A DNA stretch of 64,000 bases from Monodelphis domestica (Eukaryota; Chordata; Mammalia; Didelphimorphia; Didelphidae), in the NCBI RefSeq assembly GCF_027887165.1, contig NC_077227.1, positions 542,605,689 to 542,669,688 of the forward strand, in the 5' to 3' direction. The translations under genes were made by a program, and so were the position numbers. The first letter of the stretch is position 1. Every line of letters begins with the position of its first letter. Of this stretch, positions 45,296 to 55,972 are shown in pieces. The notes under the pieces were generated by a model. That model was not told where the DNA came from, made no database searches, and saw nothing but the letters and a program-made list of their open reading frames with translations.

Positions 45296-46849
45296 AAATT
45301 CTATGGAGATATTAAAAAATCAAGAACTTAGTAACAAAAGGAATGGCTAACCTAAAGAAGAAGACTTGAACTGGATAAAAAATGCTTCTTATTTAATCCA
45401 TGTTAGGCTATTGTAGTGACCATTTACACAGAACAAACATTTTTTTTAAATCTTTCTATAGTGTAGTTGATCATTCTATTTCAAGGGTTAAATGAAAAAC
45501 TACCACTTACTAAAGGTTTTCCTCCTAAGAATCTCCACTGGAGTCTTTCTTTCTATGTATATTTAAAGCTAGACTTAACAATAATCACAGAGAATCTGAT
45601 CAAGCTAAACTGGGAAGAAAATTCCAGTGTTAGGAAATGAGTATGGAAAATGTACTGCTTCAAATCTATGGTCTGTGATCAGGTAGGAGCCGAGTCCATG
45701 ATCAGAATTGCCATGACAACGTCATTCCTTATGCATTATCTTGAAGCAACCAGAATTCAGACCCTAATAAAAATTATAAGTTGAAACCACCACCTCTTAT
45801 TAACCCAGAAATGAATTGTGAGCTAGTATAGAAAGAGGTTCTCTGTTTAATATTTGAGTTCCAATGATGTTTTAGGCTTTGTATAGACTGGAGATATGAC
45901 AGTCTTTGCCCTCTAGTAGGTGGTTTTTGAAATATTAGAGTCAATCAGAAAATCAGGTTTTCCATTTTTTTATTTCCCGACACATTGCTTTGAGTAGGTG
46001 TAGTACATATTTGTGCATGTGTGTGTACAGAAACACAAAGTATTTCAATGCATTCAGGAATGTATTCATTTATTTGCCATCTTAAAATATTACAGTATAA
46101 AAATTAAGGAAGAAAATGCTCACCATTAAGTTTGAAAACAGCATAATAGAAATCTATTTCCATGCTAATTTTCTTTTGGTGAAACATTAGCCAAAAGTAT
46201 TTAGAATGATTCCTTGACTATGTCTGGGTGGATAATTTTCTAGTGAGAAGAAACAGATATTAGAAAAAAGTCAAGAAATCTGAGAATTACAATCTGAGTC
46301 CTGGCTCAGCAGTGAGACCCTAGACAATAAAGCCCAAATTACCACAGGCAACTAGGGCTTTGTATTAAAGCATTGCCTTGATGCTTTTGATAAAGGCAGA
46401 GTGGAGACCCAGAATTTGGAAGGACTACTGAGGAAGTATGTGCCACTCCTCTCCTAGAATGGTAGGTGAGGGAGAAATCTTGTTATCAGGACCTGGAAGA
46501 GTCTCACATCAAGGTGTCTATGGGACACTGGGGCCCATATACACAAATAAGGTCTGCTCAGATAGCTCCCTGGATGGGATAGTTATAGTTTTATTTAGTT
46601 ATCTCCAAAATCTTGTGCATAACAGAAAGGGGATGAAACTTGGAGCCAAAAAACCTGAGGCTACAGCCTTGCCATTTCCAAAGCACAAACCAATTATTTC
46701 CCTTCTCTGAGGCTCATTTTCTTAATTTTTAAAATGGAAACAATCTGTTAGAGCTTGAATGAGCCTTAGAATTCATGTAGTCCAGCTTCCACATGCTATA
46801 CACAATGGTGTTGAGGACCAGAGAAGACTGACTAATTGGGTTTACAGAA
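45296..46849. other. Unrecognised single-copy-like sequence
   Basis: It is one of the longer stretches without a clear repeat. Worn SINE pieces may lie at 46,280-46,340 and 46,620-46,760. The 90-residue forward frame at 46,438-46,710 overlaps the latter and is not supported as a gene. Confidence 0.35.
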
Positions 46850-46928
46850 GAGACTTTGCTTGTCCCTCATTCCATCCCATTCCCCCAGATCTTATCTACT
46901 CTATAATGTATATTATATGTCCCAATTT

Positions 46929-46972
<44 letters not shown>

Positions 46973-47070
46973 ATCCCATTAGAATATAAGATCTTTGAAG
47001 GCAAGAACTATTTTTCTATTTTCTTTGTCTCCCTAACACCTAGCAAGGTGGTGGGTATGAGTATTCCTTA
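46850..47070 (+). repeat. L2 3' end with (AT)n
   Basis: 'catcccattagaatataaga', then 'tctttgaaggcaagaact', is the L2 terminus. About 19 AT units (46,931-46,969) lie just before it. Confidence 0.65.
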
Positions 47071-48004
47071 GTTACATGTGCTGAATCCAGTTCCTACTGG
47101 CTTTTGAGAATTTATAGTTAAATGATCAGTGTGAGCATTCACTCCACATGAATTGCTAAACATCTCAAATTACGGCTTGGTATATTGCTTTGTCGATTAT
47201 TTGAACTTAAGAAAATGATGGATGAAATACTATCAAAATTAAGCTTAAAAATGTGTCATATGTGCATTTTTTTCCTGAGAACTTGTTAAACATTCAGCAA
47301 TACACTTCTGGGTGAACCTCAACCACAGCTGTGGAGATAAACTGATGAGCAGGTGAAATTGGCATAATCTCAAGGAATAGGTCAGAATCTACTGCCCAGA
47401 GTTAAACTAGAGAGAAGCTAAGGAGTGAAAAAGTAATGTCTGTGAGAGTCAGACCTAGACCTAGAATATCTAGCCATGTTTGGAGGCCCAGGATTGATTC
47501 AGGTCTTTCTCCTGGAAACCATGTGAGTGGAATATTTGAACTCAAGTCCTAGAACTGTTTTTGAGGTCCTTGGATTTGATTTACATGCTGAACTAAAGGG
47601 AGATTATTGCTTAATTTAGGAAGGAGATTCAGGCACAAGCTCTTTTGATACAATAGTTTTTATTCCTCTTCCTGTGGTTATGATTAAAAATTGAGTGCAG
47701 CTATTTCATGCTTTTGAGTAAACTCTATGGCAATGTAGGTGGGCAGCAAGAGGAGTAGATTTTTTCCATGTATCAACTAAGAGTTTAATTGCATAATTTA
47801 TCAGACATTCCAATTGCCAAAGTGATAGAGATGTGGAAGAGAGATAGCCATCTCTCTGAGAACCAAAGAGAGCATGTACCTTTTCTGTGAGAGGATCTCA
47901 AAACTTTTGGGAATGAGAATATAGCTGACTTGTAGGACTTGGTCTTTCCCTAAAATGATCACATCACTGAGTAATAGTACCTCTGGCTACAAAATGAACA
48001 CTCC
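47071..48004. other. Unrecognised single-copy-like sequence
   Basis: No repeat or gene is recognised. Confidence 0.35.
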
Positions 48005-48477
48005 TGCTCAAAGCCACACAGTTAGTAAGCATCTGAGGCAAGATTTGATCTCAGGTCTTCCTGACTTCAAGTTCAACATTCTATCCATTGCACTGACCTA
48101 GTTGTCTGGGAGCTATGAGAAGGAATCCCATTTGATTGCATTTAACTCAGTTCTCTCATTTTAACTTTCAAAAGGCAGATAAATGAAATGGAGGTAGGGT
48201 AGTGGATAATAACACAAAATTTAATAATAAACAGATAATATATTATATTTATTGTATATCAGGCACAGTGCTAAGTGCTCTATGATTTTTATTTCATTTG
48301 ATTCTCACGTCTACCCAGAGAGGTAGGTCCAATTATTATCTCCATTTTCCCAAGGGAAACTGAGGCAAATAGCAGTTAAATGACTTACCTAGTATCATAC
48401 AGCTAGAAAATATCAGAGGTCAGATTAGAAGGTCTTCCTGACTCCAAGCTCAGGTCTCAATCTATGATACCACCTAA
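48005..48477 (-). repeat. Two antisense SINE relics
   Basis: The first (about 48,010-48,110) has 'aagccacacagttagtaagc' and 'tatccattgcactgacctag'. The second (about 48,225-48,477) has 'aggcacagtgctaagtgctc', 'cccaagggaaactgaggcaa' and 'ctatgataccacctaaaa'. Confidence 0.7.
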
Positions 48478-48522
48478 AAAAGGACTAGAAGTTGTGGATT
48501 GATAGCTTTGATTAATTAATAA

Positions 48523-48712
48523 TTTTTAAAAATCCTTACCTTTCATCTTAGAATCAGTACTGTGTACTGGTTCTAAGGCAGAAGAGTGGTAAGGGCTAGG
48601 CAAATGAGGTTAGGTGACTTGCCTGGAGTCATACAGCTAGGAAGTGTCTGAGACCAGATTCGAACCCAGGACTTCCCATCCCTAGACCTGGCTTTTAATC
48701 CACTGAGCCACT
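48523..48712 (-). repeat. tRNA-derived SINE, antisense
   Basis: 'ccttacctttcatcttagaa', 'gaagagtggtaagggctagg', 'gtgacttgcctggagtcata' and 'aatccactgagccacttcc' are in antisense order. The edges are A/T-rich and the target duplication is uncertain. Confidence 0.88.
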
Positions 48713-49649
48713 TCCTTTTCATTAATTTATTACATGATTCTGGGAAAGTCTCTTTTCCTTTCTGGGTCTTGGTTTTCTCATCTATTAAATCAAGGAGTTT
48801 CATGCTCCTCTCTAATAACTATCTAGTTCTACATAGAGAATCTAGTGCTATTTGGTTTTAAATAAATATTTGGCAAACAAAACTCTTTTTGCTTGGAGAT
48901 ATGAAGATAATATTGGTTTCTTGGAACTCATGTTCTTTGGAATATGGCTTCTGACCTGTTCTCCAAAGTTGGAAAGGTTTCCATTAATTTCATGATGATT
49001 CCCTTCATGGTACTCATCTGAGGTCCAACCTCATTAAGTTCAGAAAGACATATTGTCAGAAGTTTTGGCTCCTGGAGGATGAGGGAGATTTTTGTTTTGT
49101 TTTGTTTTATTTTTAAGCAAAGCCATTCATAAAGATCTCCTACTAGTACAACAGCTATAGTCTAGGGTAGTAGAAAGACGACTCACACATAAAGAATTTA
49201 TGGATTTTTTAACTTTTAATTACTTTAATTTATTGATTAAATTATATTTTTAATGATTTAAAATTTTAGTTTTATCAATAAAAGTGTTTGGGAATTTAGG
49301 CTTCTGTATTTTTGTGATGGGTGGCAGCAGAGTATTGAGTTTGATATCACAGGACCTAAACCCATTCACGTTTGTGCCTGGGGAAATATCACTTAATTTC
49401 ATTAGGCTTCAGTTTTCTCATTTGTAAGATGTGGAAGCTGGATGAGATGATTTTTATTTTTATCCCATCTAGCTTTAGACATATGATACTCTGAATTCAA
49501 GTGTATGTATAGTGGAAATTCAGAGGATCATGGCTCCCAAAATGGAAGGAATCTCAGCAGACATCTTATTCAACTCCTTCATCTTGTAGATGGAGAAAAT
49601 GAGTCCTTAAGAAGGTTAAATTCCCTTTTTATGGAACTCCATCTAGTAT
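48713..49649. other. Mostly unrecognised, SINE scraps
   Basis: A + strand SINE scrap is at about 49,330-49,500 ('tcaggcttcagttttctcat'-like and a 'gatgatttttatttttatcc' tail). Another worn piece is near 48,720-48,830. No gene is seen. Confidence 0.4.
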
Positions 49650-49742
49650 GTACCTTTTGGTCAGTTGTTTTCCAGTTTCGTCTGACTTTTCATAATCCCT
49701 TTGAGTTTTCTTGACAAAGATAGTAGAGCAGTTTGCCAATTC

Positions 49743-49761
49743 CTTCTCCAGCTCATTTTAT
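49743..49761. repeat. 19-bp target-site duplication, left copy (right copy 56,828-56,846)
   Basis: CTTCTCCAGCTCATTTTAT is identical at both ends of the 7-kb L1 block. It belongs to the split SINE, so it was duplicated by the L1 insertion. The length is typical for L1. Confidence 0.93.
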
Positions 49762-49793
49762 GTTATTTTATTTTATTTTTAAATTTTATTTAA

Positions 49794-49964
49794 GGGGATA
49801 ACTAAGTGGCTCAGCGGATTGAAAATCAAGCCTAGAGACGGGAAGTCCTAGGTTCAAATCTGGTGTCAGACACTTCCCAGCTTAAACCCCCATTGCCTAG
49901 CCCTTCCTGCTCTTCTGCCTTGGAGTCAATAAACAATATTGACTCCAAGATGGAAGGGTTTTAA
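49794..49964 (+). repeat. tRNA-derived SINE in the L1 tail, with target duplication
   Basis: 'ataactaagtggctcagcgg', 'aagtcctaggttcaaatctg', and 'ccttggagtcaataaacaat', then 'attgactccaagatgg'. It is flanked by AAATTTTATTTAA (49,781-49,793) and AAATTTTACTTAA (49,965-49,977). The middle 'gtgaccctgggcaagtca' segment is deleted. Confidence 0.9.
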
Positions 49965-50134
49965 AAATTTTACTTAATTAGTCAATTTAGAACATTTTCC
50001 CCTGGTTACAAGAATCATGTTTCTTCCCTCCCCTCCTTCTACCCCCTCCTGTAGCATTTCCACTGTTTACATGTATCTTTGGTCAAAACCTATTTCCATG
50101 TTGTTGATATTTGCACTGGGGTGATCATTTAGAG

Positions 50135-50221
50135 CAAAGGACCCCAAACTTTTTACACAGGGGGCCAGTTCACTGTCCCTCAGACCATTGACGGGCCAGA
50201 CTATAAAAAACAAAACAAAAC

Positions 50222-50261
<40 letters not shown>

Positions 50262-50686
50262 AACAAATATGTATATTGCTGTCTGGGATAGTGGAGGCTG
50301 CAGTGCTGGCTGTGATGGGCCTGTCACACCTTTCATAAGCCCAGCACTGCCACCACTATACTGGGCAGCAGTATACACAGTGCGGAATCCCCTCCCTCAG
50401 ATCGCCGCTCACCATGCTGATGTCTTCCATTGTGCAGCCACATAATCTTTTGCGGGGTGCCACATTTTTGTTCAGTTACTCTCAGAACAAGGTGCCATGC
50501 AAAGGATTATGTCACTGGAAGTAGTACTGTACATGAGCGATGCCACACTTTGAGGCGGCACCACATACAGTGCTCCTCTCACTGACACCAATGAAAGAGG
50601 TGCCCTTTCTGGAAGTGTGGTGGGGGCCAGATAAATGGTCTCAGGGGGTTGCATATGGCCCGTGGTCCATAGTTTGGGGACACCTG
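50135..50686. mobile_element. Non-autonomous hAT-type DNA transposon (552 bp) with 8-bp target duplication
   Basis: The ends are inverted: the left begins CAAAGGACCCCAAACTTTTT, and the right end reversed begins CAGGTGTCCCCAAACTATGG. ATTTAGAG is repeated exactly on both sides (50,127-50,134 and 50,687-50,694), the 8-bp size diagnostic of hAT elements. There is no transposase frame; the interior holds a CA tract (50,225-50,259) and GC-rich sequence with CpGs. Terminal 'ggggtccccaaact' and internal 'ccc(g)ggcccgtggtcc' types resemble the horizontally spread hAT group known in opossum (OposCharlie-like), but the family name is inference. The outer L1 3' UTR reads straight across it. Open frames on both strands here are incidental. 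Confidence 0.88.
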
Positions 50687-50838
50687 ATTTAGAGTCTACA
50701 TCCCCAATCATATCCCCACTGACCCATGTGATCAAGCAGTTTTTTTTTTCCTGTGTTTCTACTCCCACAATTCTTCCTCTGTGGATAGTGTTCTCTCTCT
50801 TAAATCCCTCAGAGTTGTCCTGGATCATGGATTGCTAC

Positions 50839-51821
50839 TGTTTTAATAATTATAACACATTAATTGGGTGAGGTGAAGGATAATAATACAGAGGGGAACA
50901 TATAAAAATATTGATTTTATTAACAGGAAAAGGGATGAAGGGTTTGGAATAGGAGGAAGGAAAGGGTAATTGTTAATACTTATCCCAGATAGTAAATCCT
51001 CTAATACCTATTCTAAATCTAAATGACTAAATTTCTTAGTTAAGTCCAACAGGGAACAGAATCTCACACACAACAGTCCTTGATGACCCAGGAGTCTCAA
51101 TTGATGTTCACAGATACTACCAGCAGGTGTGAATTTTAAAACTACTCCACCCTACTCAGGCCATACTTTAGAAGATCTGATTTAGCTATTTCCTGATTAG
51201 TAACAATGAAGATACTTGGTTTAACAGAATCAAGTCTTGGGAACTATATATTTCTCCACCCTATTCAGTCTAACAAGGTCAGGACGCCTGGACCATACTC
51301 AAAGATTTAATTATCCGAGGAAATGGCCTCCACCAGACATGTGCAGAAAAAGTAGACAGACCTCTGGGCTGTCCTAAGTCAAGCTAAGCTATCATTGGTA
51401 CAGATGAGACACAGGAAAGTGACGTAAAACCATCTATATAACGCACATCACTTGATCTCTCTCTCTTTTTCCCCAGAGAGGTGTCTCTGGCTGGCAGTGT
51501 GCTAAGTGTTCCGACATCTTGGTGTGGTGGCAGCTATTTGTCTGGGTTTTGGCGGTGAGTTTGCCCTTGAGCTAATTCAGGTTCAGGCATCTTGGCTGGG
51601 CCCTCTTGGAGTTCAGGCTGATTCCTTCCTCCTTCACACTCCAAACCCTTAATTTCTAGATCCCCAAATCTTCCCACCTAGTACAAGCTAGCCGGGAGAA
51701 ATCCTTCACCCTTTCATTCTCCCTTCTTCTTAATTTCTTTCCACTATGTCAATTAAATCACCATAAATTTCCACCTGACTTGGTTATATTTCTTTTATAT
51801 TTGGGATATCCATGGTGACCA
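50839..51821 (-). mobile_element. Endogenous retrovirus LTR (3' LTR position)
   Basis: On the minus strand it begins TGGTCACCATGGATATCCC, right after decayed pol, and would end ...ATTATTAAAACA, giving TG...CA ends. A TATATA box is at 51,435-51,440 and an AATAAA-type signal near 50,915, both in proper order for minus-strand transcription. About two thirds match the LTR at 34,619-35,250. The low-coordinate edge is inferred from where L1 3' UTR sequence resumes. Confidence 0.68.
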
Positions 51822-53105
51822 AATGATTAAGATAGTTTAGGTCACAACACAAATTATCCTTTACACAGGGTAGAGCTAATGCTGCTACACCCTACACATA
51901 AGAAACTGTACCAGCAGCAATTGGATCTAGCTGACAACTATAGTATCTAATTGGGCAATAACTTTGTCCTAACGTCTGTGTCAGTACACCAGAAGCAATA
52001 CATCTCATCTCATTTACAAGCAGTTGAAATGGTTTTTTATAGTTTGGGGTACCCAAAGCTGGTGCAGATAAAAATCACTTCCTTAAACTTACTTAAGGCT
52101 TGCAGATGTTCAGGTTTTAGTTTCAGAGGTTCCAGTTCTGTATTCCTGGTTAGATCTATTAGAAACTTAGTTATTTCTCTATATCCAGGTATCTATTGTC
52201 TACAGAAACCAGTTCTGAGTTTCTTCTTGGTCTTCGGTGCACTTAGTTTATGGATGTCAGCTATTCTTTTCTGTGTGATACTTCTGGAACTCTCTGACAA
52301 CACAAATCCAAGATATTCAACTTGAGGCAAAATCCACTGTGTTTTTCCCTGGAGATTTTATGTCCACATCTATATAATTAAATCAAGAGAATTTTACTAG
52401 GGGGCAGCTGGGTAGCTCAGTGGATTGAGAGCCAGGCCTAGAGACTGGAGGTTCTAGGTTCAAATTTGGCCTCAGACACTTCCCAGCTGTGTGACCCTGG
52501 GCAAGTCACTTGACCCCCATTGCCTAGCCCTTACCACTCTTCTGCCTTGGAGCCAATACACAGTATTGACTCCAAGACAGAAGGTAGGGATTTAAAAAAA
52601 AAAGAGAGAGAATCTTACTATTTGTCTTAAACACACTTTAGCAGATGGTGATGCTAGGAGAATATCATCAACAAAATGTACTATTTTACTATCCTTGAAC
52701 ATTGTAGTTTTAAGATCTGTATTCAAAATTTGTGAGAACTAGCTTGGGGAATCGGAGAATTCCTGTGGATGATGAATCCATTTCCACTGAGTTTTCTCCC
52801 AGATAAAAGCAAAGATCTTTTGAGAATCCTCATGAATTGTAATTTACACAATAAATCCATACCAAGAAGATTCACGGGGCAGTCTGGAATACAAAGAAAT
52901 GCATGCTCCACAGATAAAGGACCTAAAGTAATCATTTTAGGTTGTAATTTTGCTATTCTTTCTGGTTTTCCAGTAGCTCCCATTACTTCCATTTTACCAA
53001 ACAGCTCTACAATCTTTAGGAAGACTTTGCAAAACTGATTTACTGGCTCCAGTATCCACCAAAAGATCATATATCTGGTCACCTATTGTAAAATATACAT
53101 AGGGC
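51822..53105 (-). pseudogene. Endogenous retrovirus pol fragment, heavily deleted
   Basis: Minus-strand reading gives gammaretrovirus-like pol pieces in order. First is a protease with the aspartyl active site DTGA (53,045-53,056) and a downstream CPVNLLGMDLL motif near 52,875. Then comes the reverse transcriptase active-site box FVDD (52,664-52,675), followed, beyond a SINE, by connection-domain sequence with a GFCR..TPGYREITKFL segment near 52,190. The last part is an LDP..AAG..VAALALP..KD segment near 51,880-51,940, which runs into the LTR. There is a frameshift inside protease. Most of the polymerase fingers/palm before the box is missing, and the rest of RNase H, integrase and env are absent. 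There is no 5' LTR or gag. It cannot be functional. Confidence 0.75.
52400..52606 (+). repeat. Young tRNA-derived SINE inside retroviral pol, with target duplication
   Basis: It has a complete head, 'ggggcagctgggtagctcag', then 'tggattgagagccagg'; 'gtgaccctgggcaagtcact'; tail 'tgccttggagccaatacaca', then 'gtattgactccaagacag'; and an A-run. It is flanked by AGAGAATTTTACTA (52,386-52,399) and AGAGAATCTTACTA (52,607-52,620). It is the best-preserved SINE in the window. Confidence 0.95.
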
Positions 53106-54115
53106 TTTGTCAAAGGGCAGAGTTTTTTGCACCCGTTGGGTATAGTTTCACATTGCCCTCCAGAATGGTTGGATCAATTCACAACTCCACCAGCAATGAA
53201 TTAATGTCCCAATCTTGCCGCATCTCCTCCAAAATTCTTTACTTTCCTTTGCTGTCATGTTAGCCAATCTGCTATGTATGAGGTGGTAACTCAGAGTTGT
53301 TTTGGTTTGCATTTCTCTGATTATAAGAGATTTAGAATACTTTTTCATGTGCTTATTAATAGTTTTGATTTCTTTATCTGAAAACTGTTTATTCATGCCC
53401 CTTGACCATTTATTAATTGGGGAATGGCTTGTTTTTTTGTACAATTGATTTAGCACAAGTTTGAGTAATTAGATCTTTGTCAGAGGTTTTTGTTATGAAT
53501 ATTTTCCCCAATTTGTTGCTTCCCTTCTAATTTTGATTGCATTGGTTTTGTTTGTATAAAAGCTTTTAAATTTAATGTAATCAAAATTATCCATTTTACG
53601 TTTTGTAATTTTTTTCTTACTCTTGCTTGGTCTTAAAATCTTTCCTTTCCCAATGATCTGACATGTATACTATTCTGTGTTTACTTAATTTACTTATAGT
53701 TTCCTTCTTCATATTCTAGTCATTCACCCATTCTGTGTTTATCTTGGTGTAGGGTTTGAGATGATGATCCAAACACAATCTTTCCCATACTGTCTTCCCA
53801 TTTTCCCAGCAGTTTTTGTTAAATAGTTGATTATTGTCCCCAAAACTGGAATATTTGGGTTTATCATAGTCTGTCTTGCTGAGATCACTTACTCCAAATC
53901 TATTCCACTGACTCTCCATTCTGTCTCTTAACCATATTTTTTTGATGACCACTGTTATATTTTGAGTTATGGAACTGCAAGGCCACTATCCTTCACATTT
54001 TTTTTTCATGATTTCCCTGGATATCCTTGATCTTTTGTTCTTCCAAATGAACTTTGTTATGTTTTTTTCAAATTCAGTAAATAAGTGTTTTGGTAGTTTA
54101 TAGGTAGTTGAAGCC
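53105..54115 (-). pseudogene. LINE-1 ORF2 C-terminal fragment
   Basis: Minus-strand translation in broken frames follows L1 ORF2 in order: a KLPKHLFTEFEKN...FIWKNKR block near 54,010-54,100, PYTKINTEWVND near 53,716-53,760, and then the C-terminal region at 53,148-53,456. That region has INKWSRGMNKQFSDKEI, HMKKYSKSLIIREMQTKTT and the Cys/His motif RRCGKIGTLIHCWWSC, whose cysteines and histidine are retained. This segment is the longest surviving frame (102 residues). It abuts retroviral sequence at about 53,105. Confidence 0.85.
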
Positions 54116-54352
54116 CTATATAAATTGCTCCATCCACTTACTTTTACCCTGTGTGTCTGCCTTCCTTCTGTGTGTTTCTTGTAGACAATATATGGTAAGA
54201 GTTTGGTTTCTAATCAACCCTGCTATTTGTTTCCATTTATGGGTGAGTTCATTCCATTCACATTCAGAGTTATGATTATCAGCTGTGTATTTCCCAACAT
54301 TTTGATTTCTACTCCTAGTCCTGCCCTTTCTTCTTTTACTATTTCCTTCCAC
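54116..54352 (-). pseudogene. LINE-1 ORF2 endonuclease N-terminal fragment
   Basis: The reading contains NELTHKWKQIAGLIRNQT followed by LTIYCLQETHRR. The QETH box carries the conserved catalytic Glu of the apurinic-type endonuclease. The frame breaks off at 54,116, where the deletion that removed the rest of the endonuclease and the reverse transcriptase begins. The expected N-terminal Asn motif (NxNG) is not intact. Confidence 0.78.
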
Positions 54353-54949
54353 ACCAGTGCTTTGTTTTAATCAGTCCCCTATTTCTCATCCTTATTTTTC
54401 CTCCCTTCCGTTGCCTTCTCTTCTTATTCTCCTCTTATTTTTCTTTAGGCTCTTTTAAATCTGCCCCCCCCCTTTCCTTCCCTTGTATTATTTCCCTCCC
54501 CACCAGTCTGTTTATTGCCCTTCGACTTCTCTATAGGGTGTGAATCAATTCTTTGCCCCAATGGATTTGATTGTTCTTCCCTCTTTGAGTCAATTTCAAT
54601 GCAGGTAAGAATTAAGTATTTCCTGTCTCCAACCTCTTTACTCTTCCAATGTATTGGTGTTCTCCCCACTCCCCTCATGTGATTCTTTATGACATATATA
54701 TTTACCCCATTTTGTCTCTTTTCCCATTTCCCTTAGTAATAACCCATTTTTTAAACTTCTGGTTTTATACAGACACACACACATATGCATTCAGATATAT
54801 ATCTATATATGTCTTGGCATTTCATCCTATACAGTTTGCCTCTGTTTCCTCTAAGTATAATTCTTCTAGCAATCCAGATGAAAATAATTTTTAAGAGTTA
54901 CCAATATCCTCTTTTCTTAGGTCCTGAAAAAAGTGTGTTTTTTTTTGTT

Positions 54950-55972
54950 TGTTTTTTCCCCTTTTACTTATTCTCTTGAGTTCTGTGTTTGGGCATCAAA
55001 ATTTCTGTTCAAGTTGGGGTCTTTTCTTTATGAACACTTGGGGATATTCTATTTTATTAAATGAACATAGTTTATCCTCCAAAATATAGTCAGTTTTGTT
55101 GGGTAGTTGATTCTTGTTTGTAGACGTAGTTCCCTTGCTTTCCGGATATCATATTCCATGCCTTTTGGTCCTTCAGTGAAGACACAGCCAGATCCTGTGT
55201 TATCCTAACTGTGGTTCCATGGCATATAAATCATTTCTTCTTAGAAGCTTGTAATATTTTTTCCTTGGTCTAGTAGTTTTTGAATTTGGCTATAACATTC
55301 TTGAGTGTTGTCAATTGAGGATTAAGTGCAGGAGGTGATCTGTGGATTCTTTCAATCTCCACTTTTCTCTCTTGCTCTAGAATGCTGTGGCAGTTTACTT
55401 GTATAATTTCCTATAGAATTATGTCCAGGCTTTTTCTTTAGTCATGATCTTCAAGTAGTTCAATGATATTTAAGTTGTCTCTCCTGGACCTGTTTTCTAG
55501 ATCTCCCATTTTGTGGATGAAGTGCTTCATACTTTCCTCAATTTTTTTCATTCTTTTGCTTTTGTTTTATAGCTTCCTGCTACCTTGTAAAGTCATTTCC
55601 TTCTAGTTGTTGGATTCTAGTTTTTAAAGACTGAATTTAATGTGTGGCTTTTTGGTCATCCTCCTTCTGACCTTTCATCTCCTTTGCCTCATTTTCAAGC
55701 TGGTTAATTTTGGTTTTCAAGACAACGTTTTCTGTTTCCAGATGACTTATTTTGCTTTTTAAGTTGTTTTACCAGTTGTCTTTAGCCTCTCTTGATTGTT
55801 TATTTTTGAATCGTTTTTTGAGTTCTTCCAAAGCCTGTGTCCAATTAGCTAGAGTTTGTATGTTTTTTCTTGGTGTTTCTTGATCCTCCTGTGTTCCATT
55901 TGCTCTTTCTTCTTTGTCTGGATAGAAGCTGTCGATTGTAATTTCTTTTTTCTTTTTCTGTTGTTTACTCAT
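54950..55972 (-). pseudogene. LINE-1 ORF1 remnant
   Basis: It starts MSKQQKKKKEITIDSFYPDK at 55,972. A Lys/Glu-rich segment with coiled-coil character follows (open to 55,769). After stops it continues through a heptad-like region and the ORF1 signature ENRSRRDNLNIIELL near 55,470-55,510, which matches the RRM-region landmark of mammalian L1 ORF1p. ORF1p is an RNA-binding chaperone of the L1 particle. Several stops and shifts disable this copy. Confidence 0.82.

Noticed and set aside
50472..50871. 118- and 78-residue frames over the hAT element
   Set aside because: No transposase motif is present; the frames follow the GC-rich interior and terminal repeat.
51951..52325. 124-residue forward frame
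   Set aside because: It is antisense to the retroviral connection/RNase H region; the meaningful reading is on the minus strand.
52723..53082. 119-residue minus-strand frame as a host aspartyl protease gene
   Set aside because: The DTGA motif lies in a different frame from the longest open stretch, showing a frameshift, and the context is retroviral pol joined to an LTR.
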